Shown piece after piece: positions 16,484-24,788 of a DNA stretch of 64,000 nucleotides. The stretch's first letter is position 1; each line of letters opens with the position of its first letter. The stretch lies in assembly GCF_025717515.1 (NCBI RefSeq), contig NZ_JAJIRN010000009.1, forward strand, positions 124,001 to 188,000, in the 5' to 3' direction. This DNA comes from Roseateles oligotrophus. Its GTDB lineage: Bacteria; Pseudomonadota; Gammaproteobacteria; Burkholderiales; Burkholderiaceae_C. The position numbers and the translations under genes were made by a program. Below the pieces are notes generated by a model. That model had not been told where the DNA came from. It saw nothing but the letters and a program-made list of their open reading frames with translations, and searched no databases.

Positions 16484-17377
16484 TCAGTGGTTTTGACGGC
16501 GATACAGAATCACCAAACCGAAGCAGGCTGCAGCAATCACCAAACCACCGACGAAGTGCAGCGAGGCGGTTTGCGCCAAGGCCGCTCCGGCATCATTCAA
16601 GGCCCAGCCGGCAAACTGGCTGATGAATTGCGGCATCGATTCCGGCGCAATCGAACCGCCGCGCATCTGGTTGCTGGCATCCATCAAGGCGCGACCCGCC
16701 CCGTCGAACTGGGCATGCAGCAAGTTCCAGACGATCGGATTGCCATAAAGCTTGTCCAGCACATTGCCGCCGATCACGACCGCAGCAATTACAGCCGGGG
16801 TGCCCCAACGCTTCAGCCAAGCGTTTGCCGCCATCAAGACCATGAACAGCGGCGCGAGCCACAGGGTGAACAGCAGCGTGCCGAAAGCCATTCGGGCCAA
16901 GCCGGCCGCGCCGGCCACCAACAAAGCCCACCAGGACACATCCATCAGCGCGCCGAAGCCCATTGCCTTGATCACCACGCCAATGGACAGCAGCACGCCC
17001 ATGGCAGCGCCGATACCGAGGGCCAGCACCAGCACAAAGACCGTATGCATCAAGAGCGTTGCCAAGATGCTCTCGCTGTGGCTGCCCGGCAGAGACATCC
17101 AGAACTCGATGGTGCGGTCTTGGGTGTCACGGCGGGCCAAGCCTGAAAGTTGGAACGAAGTGACCAAAAACGTGATGCCGAAGACGGCAATGGTCGAAAT
17201 GCCGATCACCGCCGCCGCCAGCATCGTCGGCGGTGGCACATGATCATCCAAGTGGAGCGGCCCAAATGGCATGGCAATCAAGATGATCAAAGGGAAGGCT
17301 AGCATCACGACCAGCCAACCGAAGTGGTGTTGCATCCATTCACGCTGCAACAGCGTCTTAAATCTTGTCGAAAACAT
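16484..17377 (-). CDS. ABC-2-type membrane permease subunit
   Basis: 297-residue inner-membrane protein with about six hydrophobic segments, including FGWLVVMLAFPLIILIAMPF, VFGITFLVTSFQLSG, LLMHTVFVLVLALGIGAAMG and a C-terminal VGGLVIAAACFGLVILY. A periplasmic or cytosolic loop carries DRTIEFWMSLPGSHSESILAT, a feature of ABC-2 export permeases of GntR-linked systems. It follows the ATPase gene by 18 bp and is the last gene of a GntR-ATPase-permease operon. The substrate is unknown; systems of this layout (YtrA-like) often respond to envelope stress or antibiotics. Confidence 0.88.
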   Translation of the reverse strand: MFSTRFKTLLQREWMQHHFGWLVVMLAFPLIILIAMPFGPLHLDDHVPPPTMLAAAVIGISTIAVFGITFLVTSFQLSGLARRDTQDRTIEFWMSLPGSHSESILATLLMHTVFVLVLALGIGAAMGVLLSIGVVIKAMGFGALMDVSWWALLVAGAAGLARMAFGTLLFTLWLAPLFMVLMAANAWLKRWGTPAVIAAVVIGGNVLDKLYGNPIVWNLLHAQFDGAGRALMDASNQMRGGSIAPESMPQFISQFAGWALNDAGAALAQTASLHFVGGLVIAAACFGLVILYRRQNH

Positions 17378-17395
17378 GGTTTCTCTCCTGGCGAC

Positions 17396-18283
17396 TCAAA
17401 TGGTTGAACGGGATTGCAGCTCGGGCTTGCGAGTCAGCGCCATGAACAAATCAACCAAACTCGGGCGAAAACGTTGGCCGAGTTCCGCCACATGGGCGGG
17501 CGGCGCGCCGTCAAACAGCGCGGCGGCGCGGCCTTGCTGGCGGTAGCGCAGCAGCGGGTGGGCGTCAGCCACCGCGTCGGCAGCCGCCGAGTCATGCGAG
17601 AGGGCCACGAAGCGCGTGTCCATTTCCTCCAGACTGATGTTCAGCACCAACTTGCCCTCGTCCAACATCATCACGTCGCTGAGCAGGGTTTCGATCTCCT
17701 CGACCTGGTGGGTCGAGATCAATACCGTGCGCTCGCCGTCGCACCATTCGTCGATCAGCATCTCGTAAAAACTCTTGCGCGACATCACGTCCAGGCCCAG
17801 CGTCGGCTCGTCCAGAATCATCAACTTGGTGTCGATGGCGGCGATCAGCGCCAGATGCAACTGCGTCACCATGCCCTTGGACAGGCTCTTGACCTTGTCA
17901 CGCGGGCCGACGCTGGTGCGCTGCAAGAGCACCCGAGCGCGTTCGGCCGAAAAGCGCGGCTGCAGGCCGCTCATCAAGGTGATCAGTTCATCCACTCTTG
18001 CCCAGCGCGGCAACACCGCCACGTCGGGGATATAGGACATGGACTGCAGCAACTCGTTGCGCTGGTTGCGCGGGTCCAGGCCCAGCACCTTCAGCTCGCC
18101 GCTGCCGGCGATCAGTCCGACCATGGCTTTCATCAGCGAGGTCTTGCCGGCGCCGTTGTGGCCCAGCAAGCCGATCACGCGGCCCTTGGGAATGTTGAAC
18201 GTGATGTTGTCAACGGCGGTCTTGGCTTTGCTGCCCATGCCGTAGCGAATGCTGAAGTCGCGGGCTTCGATCAAATTGCTCAT
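17396..18283 (-). CDS. ABC transporter ATP-binding protein
   Basis: 295-residue nucleotide-binding subunit. Walker A is GLLGHNGAGKTSLM near residues 40-53, the signature loop is degenerate (SLSKGMVTQLHLALIAA), and Walker B is KLMILDEPTLGLDV; the switch His is in ISTHQVEE. ATG 18283 (MSNLIEARDFSIRYG) is chosen. The same frame is open upstream to 18352, but that stretch overlaps the regulator gene. The start overlaps the GntR stop as ATGA, so the two are translationally coupled. It pairs with the permease at 16484. Confidence 0.94.
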   Translation of the reverse strand: MSNLIEARDFSIRYGMGSKAKTAVDNITFNIPKGRVIGLLGHNGAGKTSLMKAMVGLIAGSGELKVLGLDPRNQRNELLQSMSYIPDVAVLPRWARVDELITLMSGLQPRFSAERARVLLQRTSVGPRDKVKSLSKGMVTQLHLALIAAIDTKLMILDEPTLGLDVMSRKSFYEMLIDEWCDGERTVLISTHQVEEIETLLSDVMMLDEGKLVLNISLEEMDTRFVALSHDSAAADAVADAHPLLRYRQQGRAAALFDGAPPAHVAELGQRFRPSLVDLFMALTRKPELQSRSTI

Positions 18284-18630
18284 TTCGTCTCCCAAGTCAA
18301 GTCGGATGCGCTCAGGCCCAGGCGCTGCAGCTTCTCGCGCAGCAGCGGCCATTCGGTCTGCAAAAACTGTTCGCGCTCGCTTTGCCGCAGGCGTGCCCTG
18401 GCACCGCCGCGCACATACATGCCGATGCCGCGGCGGCTTTCCACCAGGCCGTTGTCGACCAGGCTTTGCAGCGCGCGACTGACTGTCAGTGGATTGATCA
18501 AATACTGGCTGGCCAGTTTTCGTACCGAAGGCATGGCGTCGCCTTCGGGCGGTTCTCCGTCCAGCAGTTGTACGGCCAAGCGGTCGGCCAGCTGCTGGTA
18601 GATGGGGGCGGTGTCGTTCCAGTTGTGCAT
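18280..18630 (-). CDS. GntR-family regulator (YtrA type)
   Basis: 116-residue DNA-binding protein. The GntR winged helix is APIYQQLADRLAVQLLDG, then MPSVRKLASQYLINPLTVSRAL and LVDNGLVESRRGIGMYV. The short C-terminal tail (about 45 residues) with no ligand domain is typical of the YtrA subfamily, which controls adjacent ABC-export genes. ATG 18630 begins MHNWNDTAPIYQQ. The open frame extends to 18951, but the added sequence is low-complexity. It is the first gene of the operon and probably represses it. Confidence 0.9.
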   Translation of the reverse strand: MHNWNDTAPIYQQLADRLAVQLLDGEPPEGDAMPSVRKLASQYLINPLTVSRALQSLVDNGLVESRRGIGMYVRGGARARLRQSEREQFLQTEWPLLREKLQRLGLSASDLTWETK

Positions 18631-18761
18631 ATCAACGATGACCTGAGGCCTGTGTGTTGCTGATGTATGACACCATAACAAAGGCCCCACCGCTGCCCTA
18701 GGCTCAGGCGACAGTCCGCAGAAAACGAGGGATGAAACGGAGCAGTAGGCAGAAAACGGGC

Positions 18762-19427
18762 TTAGCCGCCCTGCGCTTTGAGCAGCGCGATGCGGTCCTG
18801 ATCGGCCTTGCGATCCGCCGCCACCTTCAGCGCCGCCGGGCGCTCGCCGATCAGCTTGGCATAGGGTTTCCAATCGATGCCGCCCGCCGCCAGCAGGTCT
18901 TCGCCCAGCACCGCCTTGCTGGCCATCGCGATCAAGGGCAGGCTGACCCAAGCGGCGCAGTCGGCCATGGTGAACTGCTCGCCGCCGACATAGGGGGCAA
19001 AGCGAGCCAGGCGTTTGAAGCCTGCGATATGGCCGACCAGCAGTTTGTGGACGCGCGCTTTTGTGCCCTCGCTGACCGTGCCGCCGAAGAATGCTTGCCC
19101 GTACAGTTCGCGGGCGACCAGTTCCAGATGCAGCTCGATAAAGGCGATCAGCTCGCGCTGCTTGGCCGCCTCGAAGGGGTCGGCCGGCAACAGCGCCGGG
19201 CTTGGGTGGGCGGCTTCAAGATAGTCAAGGATGATCTGGCTCTCGCACAGCGAGCCTTGCGCGGTGCGGATGAAAGGCACCTTGCCGAGCGGGCTGCAAG
19301 CCAACACGGCCTCGTCGTGCGAGTGCGTCATCACCAACTGCTCCTCGAAGGCGATGCCCTTCTCCAGCATGAAGAATTTGACCTTGTTGTAGTAATTGGA
19401 AAGCGAAAATCCGCAAAGTTGAATCAT
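18762..19427 (-). CDS. Glutathione S-transferase family protein
   Basis: 221-residue cytoplasmic protein. The thioredoxin-like N-terminal domain shows LCGFSLSNYYNKVKFFMLEKG and LGKVPFIRTAQGSLCESQIILDYLE split over two strands, with the glutathione-contact pair VPF and ES. The all-helical C-terminal domain includes FTMADCAAWVSLPLIA, a standard GST motif. The active residue is likely the Ser in GFSLSNY. The gene is monocistronic; its flanks give no hint of a substrate. Confidence 0.9.
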   Translation of the reverse strand: MIQLCGFSLSNYYNKVKFFMLEKGIAFEEQLVMTHSHDEAVLACSPLGKVPFIRTAQGSLCESQIILDYLEAAHPSPALLPADPFEAAKQRELIAFIELHLELVARELYGQAFFGGTVSEGTKARVHKLLVGHIAGFKRLARFAPYVGGEQFTMADCAAWVSLPLIAMASKAVLGEDLLAAGGIDWKPYAKLIGERPAALKVAADRKADQDRIALLKAQGG

Positions 19428-19523
19428 GGCTTGACGTCCTGAAGGCTTATGAAAAGGAGGCTCAGTCTACGGTGAGGACGCCGGCCCTTTTGTCGCCATG
19501 GCGCCAGGTCTTGCCCGCAGCGA

Positions 19524-20420
19524 TCAGAGCTTCAGCCAATCGCTGACGCGCGGGTTGAAAAAGCCCGATTGCACATAAGCCTTGCGGATCACGCCTTGCT
19601 GGCGCAGTTGCTGCAAGCCGATGTTGAGGGCGGCCTGCAAGCGCTGTCCGTCCGGGTGGGCTTTCGAAATCAGGTAATGCCGGGTCCCTTGCATGCCGAT
19701 CTTGATGCCGGGTATGGGAGTCAAGCGCACAGCGCCGACCTGCAAACTCAGATCGGACGTAGCCTGAAACGGCGCCAGCAAAAAATCGGCCCGGCCGGCC
19801 GCCACCATCTTGGGCATCAACTCCCAGTTGGTGACATGTTGTGCGCGTAGCCCCAAGCGGCCCAAGTTGCGCCAGTCAACCAGCCAAGTCTGATTGGACA
19901 GCCCGCTCAAGGCCTGCAGGTCTTTCAAGTTGCCGGCCTTCATCGCCCGCGTGTTGCTCTCCACCGTGTAGAAGCCGGCCTCGAACTCGCCATTGCCTAT
20001 CACCGCCTGACTCAGTTGGACATGGGTTTCGGCGCCGCTGATGTCTTCGCTCCAATAACTGGTGCTGCTGGACACGACATGTCCTGTACCCAGTTCCCGC
20101 AACAAGCGCTCCACCGAGGGCATGTCCTGAAACTCGAGTGGGGCCTGCCAACCGCCCCGGTGCAGCGCTTGATGAAAGAGCGCCACTTCCACCACGTCGC
20201 GGCGCGAATAGGGGCCACTGAAGTCGCTGAGTTGCAGGACGTCGCGTTTGTTCAAGAAACGCTGGTAATCGGCCATCACATCGGCCGGCCCGGCCACCAG
20301 GGCGGGCGCTGTCGCGAGCGCGTCTGCGCCGGCGAGCCAGCCCGCCGTGGGCAGCGCAGCCAGCGCCCGGCGCAGGCATTGGCGGCGGTTCAATGGGGAG
20401 GTGAGTACTTGGGGTGACAT
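19524..20420 (-). CDS. Periplasmic solute-binding-like protein with a Tat-like signal
   Basis: 298 residues, similar to the type-3 extracellular solute-binding fold. The signal sequence contains NRRQCLRRALAALPTAGWLAG, resembling a twin-arginine signal. The mature part includes MPSVERLLRELGTGHVVSSST, GEFEAGFYTVESNTRAMK and a C-terminal LQQLRQQGVIRKAYVQSGFF. ATG 20420 is chosen (MSPQVLTSPLNRR); the frame is open upstream to 20489, inside the neighbouring transporter gene. No permease genes adjoin it, so it may be a sensor or orphan binding protein rather than part of an uptake system. Confidence 0.8.
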   Translation of the reverse strand: MSPQVLTSPLNRRQCLRRALAALPTAGWLAGADALATAPALVAGPADVMADYQRFLNKRDVLQLSDFSGPYSRRDVVEVALFHQALHRGGWQAPLEFQDMPSVERLLRELGTGHVVSSSTSYWSEDISGAETHVQLSQAVIGNGEFEAGFYTVESNTRAMKAGNLKDLQALSGLSNQTWLVDWRNLGRLGLRAQHVTNWELMPKMVAAGRADFLLAPFQATSDLSLQVGAVRLTPIPGIKIGMQGTRHYLISKAHPDGQRLQAALNIGLQQLRQQGVIRKAYVQSGFFNPRVSDWLKL

Positions 20421-20430
20421 GTGATGGGTT

Positions 20431-21345
20431 CTATTTTGCCTGCCGCTTCGGCCGCTGATTGACCAGAACAAGCCCGATTCCCAGCGCAATCAGCGCCAAT
20501 ATCAGCCGCAGCGTGATGACCTCATTCAACAGCAAGGCGCCGGCGAGCAGGCCAAACATCGGTGTCGCCAAGGTGAAGCTTGCCAGTCTGGTGGCCGGGT
20601 AATGCCGCACCATCCAAAACCACAGCAAATAGCTGGCGAAGCTGACGATGACGGTTTGAAATAGGATCAAGCCGCTCAGGCGCAAGGTCCAAACGGCCGG
20701 CCAAGCCTCGCCACTCAGGGCCGCCGCCAGGCATAGGCCCAAACCCGATACGCCCAACTGGTAGAACAGCGTCTTTTCGGCGCAGCTTCGGCTCAAGGCG
20801 CTGGCACGGATGGTCAGTGTGGTGCCACCCCAGAACAGCGCCGCCAACACGCCCAGCGCGTCACCCATCCATTGCCTTGGGTTGCCGTTGGCTTGGCCGA
20901 AGCCCTCCGAGAACGCCCAGGCCACCGCCACAAAAGCCAGCAGTAGGCCGCTCACTTGACGCGCATTCAAGCGTTCCGACGCCGCAATGAAAGGCATGCC
21001 CAGCGCCACCACAAAGGGGCTGAGATAGATGAACACCACCATCCGCGAGGCGCTGGTGTATTGCAGGCCGACAAAAACGCAGGCGAACTCCAGACCGAAC
21101 AACAGCCCGGCCAACAGGCCACCACGCAGACTACCGTCGCGCTCGAACAACTTGATGCCGCGCGCCTGCGCCCAGGCCCAAACCAAGAGCGCCGCGACCA
21201 GGGAGCGCAGGCCGGCCTGCCAGAGCGGGCCGATCTCGCTCAGGGCCGCTTTGGCCGCAACCTGATTCAGGCCCCACAAGAGGCAGCACAGCAAGAGGCT
21301 GATGACCGCGACGCGGTCGAGATGTGTTTTGCGCAAATCACTCAT
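20431..21345 (-). CDS. EamA/DMT-superfamily transporter
   Basis: 304-residue inner-membrane protein with about ten membrane segments in two EamA repeats (VISLLLCCLLWGLNQVAAKAA at the start; GLILFQTVIVSFASYLLWFW and a C-terminal ILALIALGIGLVLVNQRPK). ATG 21345 is chosen over an upstream in-frame ATG at 21402. It starts 7 bp before the end of the rhombosortase gene and is followed closely by the solute-binding gene. Members export amino acids or metabolites; the substrate cannot be told from sequence. Confidence 0.9.
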   Translation of the reverse strand: MSDLRKTHLDRVAVISLLLCCLLWGLNQVAAKAALSEIGPLWQAGLRSLVAALLVWAWAQARGIKLFERDGSLRGGLLAGLLFGLEFACVFVGLQYTSASRMVVFIYLSPFVVALGMPFIAASERLNARQVSGLLLAFVAVAWAFSEGFGQANGNPRQWMGDALGVLAALFWGGTTLTIRASALSRSCAEKTLFYQLGVSGLGLCLAAALSGEAWPAVWTLRLSGLILFQTVIVSFASYLLWFWMVRHYPATRLASFTLATPMFGLLAGALLLNEVITLRLILALIALGIGLVLVNQRPKRQAK

Positions 21346-21352
21346 GGCCGGA

Positions 21353-21946
21353 CTATGCCCGGCGCCGCGCCAGACATAGCAAGCCGAGGGCGCTGAGCGC
21401 ACCGGCCAGCGCGCCGGTCAAATGTGAAAACGGCACCACGGCGATGTCCCATTCGGCCATTTGGCGCATGGGCGGGCCCAGCGGCTGCTCTTGCCAGAGC
21501 TTGACGAGCAAGCCCAGCGTGACGCCGGCGCCGATCAGGCGCTCGCGCCCCTGCCTAGCCAGCAACTCCACCAGCACCACCGCCACGCCGGCATGCAGCA
21601 CACCCGAGAGACCGCCAAAGTGCAGCAGCGTGGGTTGCAGCAGCAGCGCCAGTTGCGTCAAGGGCCAGGCGATGAACCAGGCCCAGGCACAGCGACTGGG
21701 TACGCGCGCGCCCCAGCCGAACCAGGTGACAACGGCGCAGGCCAATAGATTGGCCCATAAATGCTGGCGGCTCCAATGCACAAAAGCAGCGCTCCAGGCG
21801 CGCCAGGGTTCGGTGGCCGCCAACTGCGGCTGCCAGTCCAGGCCTATGCTTGGCCAACTCCATGCCAGCAAGGCGGCCACGCCCAAGAAGGCCCCGAAGG
21901 CCCCCCAGGCATGGCTCGCCTGGCTCAGACGAAGACCGCCTGCCAC
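21353..21946 (-). CDS. rrtA: Rhombosortase (rhomboid-type protease for GlyGly-CTERM proteins)
   Basis: 197-residue polytopic membrane protease. Six hydrophobic segments are visible. The catalytic Ser lies in HFGGLSGVLHAGVAV (GLSGVLH is the rhombosortase version of the rhomboid GxSG), and the second catalytic His in VVPFSHLTGALAGA. Rhombosortases cleave the C-terminal GlyGly-CTERM anchor of exported proteins. A candidate substrate, the S8 protease at 56994-59276, is in this window. The 5' end overlaps the glnE stop by 22 bp, so it is probably cotranscribed with glnE. Confidence 0.85.
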   Translation of the reverse strand: MAGGLRLSQASHAWGAFGAFLGVAALLAWSWPSIGLDWQPQLAATEPWRAWSAAFVHWSRQHLWANLLACAVVTWFGWGARVPSRCAWAWFIAWPLTQLALLLQPTLLHFGGLSGVLHAGVAVVLVELLARQGRERLIGAGVTLGLLVKLWQEQPLGPPMRQMAEWDIAVVPFSHLTGALAGALSALGLLCLARRRA

Positions 21947-24699
21947 AGGGCCAGCACGGCGTTGCGGTGCAAGTCCAGGCCGAGTGCCGCCAAGTCCGCC
22001 GCCTCGACTGCGGTGGGTTGCTCATCCAGTCTTGCCTTGTGCTGAGCGCGGCGCAGCTCGCGGTAAGCATTGGCGGCCCGGGCGCCGACGCCGGCCGGTA
22101 ACAGGCCGGCTGCTTCAGCGCGCTGCAGCAGCGCAATCGCCCCGGCGTTGGCGATCAACTCCGGGTGCGCGCCGGCATGGGCCAAGATCAGGTATTGGAG
22201 CGCGAACTCGGCGTCCATCATGCCGCCGGGGCTGTGCTTGACGTCGAATTTGCCGGCCTTGATGGGATGGGCGGCACGCACCTTGTCGCGCATCGCCTGT
22301 ATCTCCACGCGCAGTGCCGCATGGTCGCGCGGCGCGGTCAAGACATGGCGGCGCACGGCCTCGAAGCGCTCGGCCAAGGCCGGGTCACCGGCGCAAAAGC
22401 GCGCCCTTGTGATCGCTTGATGCTCCCAGGTCCAGGCGGTGTTGCTGCCGCGTCCGGTCTGGTATTTCTCGAACGAGGCGAGTGAGGTCACCAGCATGCC
22501 GGAGTTGCCGTTGGGGCGCAGCGCGGTGTCGATGTCGAACAACTCGCCGGCCGAGGTGCGCACGGTCAGCCAGGTGATCAGCTTGCGCACAAAGGCGCCG
22601 TAGATCTCGGGCACCAGGTCTTTGTCGGCTTCGTCCGCGTCGTCAAACAGGAACACCACATCGAGGTCGCCGCCATAGCCCAGCTCCTTGCCGCCGAGCT
22701 TGCCATAGGCGATCACCGCAAAGCGCGGCGTCGGCCGGTGCGCCTGCTTGAGCCGCGCCCAGGTCCAATCAATCGTGCATTGCAAAATCGCATCGGCCAG
22801 CGCCGACAACTCATCGCCGGCCTGCTCGACCGTGATCTCGCCCTCGATGTCGCGCACCAGCGTGCGGAACACTTCGGCCTGGTGGGCGCGCCGGAGGGTG
22901 TCGAGCAGCGCCTCTTCATGCGCCTCGCCACCGCGCTCCCAGGCCGCGTGGCGATCTTGCAGATCTTTCAAGAAGCCGGCGCCGTCAAAGCGCTCATGCT
23001 GCAGGCGGCTATCGGCCAGCTCGTCGATCACGCCGGGGTGCAGCATCAAATAGCGCATCGGCCAGCGCGCCAGGCCCAGCAAGCGCAGCAGCCTTGTCTG
23101 CACCGCCGGCCGCTCGACCAGCAAGGCCAGATAGCTTTCGCGCCGCAGCAGGGGCTCGATCCAGTCGACAAAGCGCAGCGCCGCCGCCATGCTGCAAGCT
23201 TCGTCACGCACGGCAACCGCGGCCCGCCCGACCAGCTTGGCTAGGCGTAGGCGCGACTCCTCGCGCAGGCTTTGCACGCGCGGCTGTTCGGCCCAGCGCC
23301 TGACCGCCGTGGCCAACTCGGCCGGCAATTTGGCCAAGAACTCTTCCGCGTCCACCGGCAAGGCCGGCCCATTGCAACTGCGGCAGCCATTGCTGCTATG
23401 GGCCGGCGCATGGCCGTCGTGCAATAGCGCGTCGAACTCATTGGCGACGATTTCGCGCACCTCGCCGAGCCGGTCGAGCAGTTCACAGGCTTCTTTTTGG
23501 CAGGTCAGACCCATGCTGCGGGCGATCCATTTCAAGTCCTCATCGCTGCTCGGCAGGCAATGCGTCTGCTGATCATCGAGGAACTGAATGCGGTGCTCGA
23601 CCCGGCGCAAGAAGACATAGGCGGCGCTGAGCTTTTCGGCCGCGTCGGCCGTCATCAGGCCGCGCTCGGCCAACCGAGCCAGCGCCTTGACGGTCGAGCG
23701 GGTGCGGATCTCGGGGAACTGGCCGCCGCGCACCACTTGCAGCAGTTGCACGGTGAACTCGATCTCGCGAATGCCGCCGCGCGAGAGCTTGACATCATTG
23801 GCTCGCTCGGGTCGGCCGACGGCGCGTGAGCGTGCTTCGTCACGGATCTTGCGGTGCAATTGCCGCAAGCCCTCAAAGACGCCGTAATCCAGGTAGCGGC
23901 GGTAAACAAAAGGTGTCACCAAGGAGCGCAGGCCCAGCGCGCGGCCCATCTGCACCGACTCCAGCGGCGCGACGACGCGGCTCTTGAGCCAGGCAAAGCG
24001 CTCCCACTCGCGGCCCTGTACCAGGAAATACTCCTCCAGCATCGCCATGCTGACGGCGGCCGGGCCGGAGTTGCCGTTTGGTCGCAGCGCCAGATCGACC
24101 CGGAAGACCTGGCCGTCATCGGTGACCTCGCCGATCAGCGCATAAAGCCGTTTGGCGACCAACGCGAAATATTCATGCGCCGAAATCGAGCCCTTTCCAG
24201 CGGCATTGCCCTCGGTTTGCCCATCGTCGTCGTAGACATAGATCAGATCGATGTCGGACGACACATTCAACTCGCGCGCGCCCAGCTTGCCCATGCCGAG
24301 CACCCAGAATTCGATTACCTCGCCGGCCTCGTTGCGGGCCGCGCCGCTGAGCAGGTCTTGCTCGGCGCGGGCCTGTTGCAAAGCCAGGCACAGCGTCACC
24401 TCGGCCAAGCTGGTCATCGCCTCGGTGATTTCGTCCATCGCGGCGCCGGCTTCGATGTCCAGCACCGCCAGGCGCTCCAACACCAGGTGGCGAGCCACCC
24501 GCAGCGCGGCGGCCAGCGGGCGGCCGGCGGCTTGCAATTTGGCAACCAATTGTTCGATGGCGCTCCGGTCCGGCAGGCTCGCCGGCAGCAAACTCAGTTC
24601 GGCCGCATAACGGCGCCGAACTCGCTGCACAAATCGGCTGTGTTCGGCCAAAGCGGCGGGTGCAGTCTCGGGGACAATGGGGGAATCAATGGCTGTCAT
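21925..24699 (-). CDS. glnE: Glutamine-synthetase adenylyltransferase/adenylyl-removing enzyme
   Basis: 924-residue bifunctional regulator that adenylylates and deadenylylates glutamine synthetase in response to PII signals. Two nucleotidyltransferase domains are seen. The one nearer the N-terminus has GMGKLGARELNVSSDIDLIY, and the second has AYGKLGGKELGYGGDLDVVF with its Asp pair. A helical linker lies between. Length and order are canonical. The gene is divergent from the AsmA-like gene (89 bp between starts) and runs into the rhombosortase gene. Confidence 0.96.
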   Translation of the reverse strand: MTAIDSPIVPETAPAALAEHSRFVQRVRRRYAAELSLLPASLPDRSAIEQLVAKLQAAGRPLAAALRVARHLVLERLAVLDIEAGAAMDEITEAMTSLAEVTLCLALQQARAEQDLLSGAARNEAGEVIEFWVLGMGKLGARELNVSSDIDLIYVYDDDGQTEGNAAGKGSISAHEYFALVAKRLYALIGEVTDDGQVFRVDLALRPNGNSGPAAVSMAMLEEYFLVQGREWERFAWLKSRVVAPLESVQMGRALGLRSLVTPFVYRRYLDYGVFEGLRQLHRKIRDEARSRAVGRPERANDVKLSRGGIREIEFTVQLLQVVRGGQFPEIRTRSTVKALARLAERGLMTADAAEKLSAAYVFLRRVEHRIQFLDDQQTHCLPSSDEDLKWIARSMGLTCQKEACELLDRLGEVREIVANEFDALLHDGHAPAHSSNGCRSCNGPALPVDAEEFLAKLPAELATAVRRWAEQPRVQSLREESRLRLAKLVGRAAVAVRDEACSMAAALRFVDWIEPLLRRESYLALLVERPAVQTRLLRLLGLARWPMRYLMLHPGVIDELADSRLQHERFDGAGFLKDLQDRHAAWERGGEAHEEALLDTLRRAHQAEVFRTLVRDIEGEITVEQAGDELSALADAILQCTIDWTWARLKQAHRPTPRFAVIAYGKLGGKELGYGGDLDVVFLFDDADEADKDLVPEIYGAFVRKLITWLTVRTSAGELFDIDTALRPNGNSGMLVTSLASFEKYQTGRGSNTAWTWEHQAITRARFCAGDPALAERFEAVRRHVLTAPRDHAALRVEIQAMRDKVRAAHPIKAGKFDVKHSPGGMMDAEFALQYLILAHAGAHPELIANAGAIALLQRAEAAGLLPAGVGARAANAYRELRRAQHKARLDEQPTAVEAADLAALGLDLHRNAVLALWQAVFV

Positions 24700-24788
24700 G
24701 GCTCGCTATGCTAGGGTGGCAGCACTCAGGGCCATGGTGGCCGGCTTCCAACTACTTGAACTCTGCTTCACGGCTTGCTCCCCTTTTA

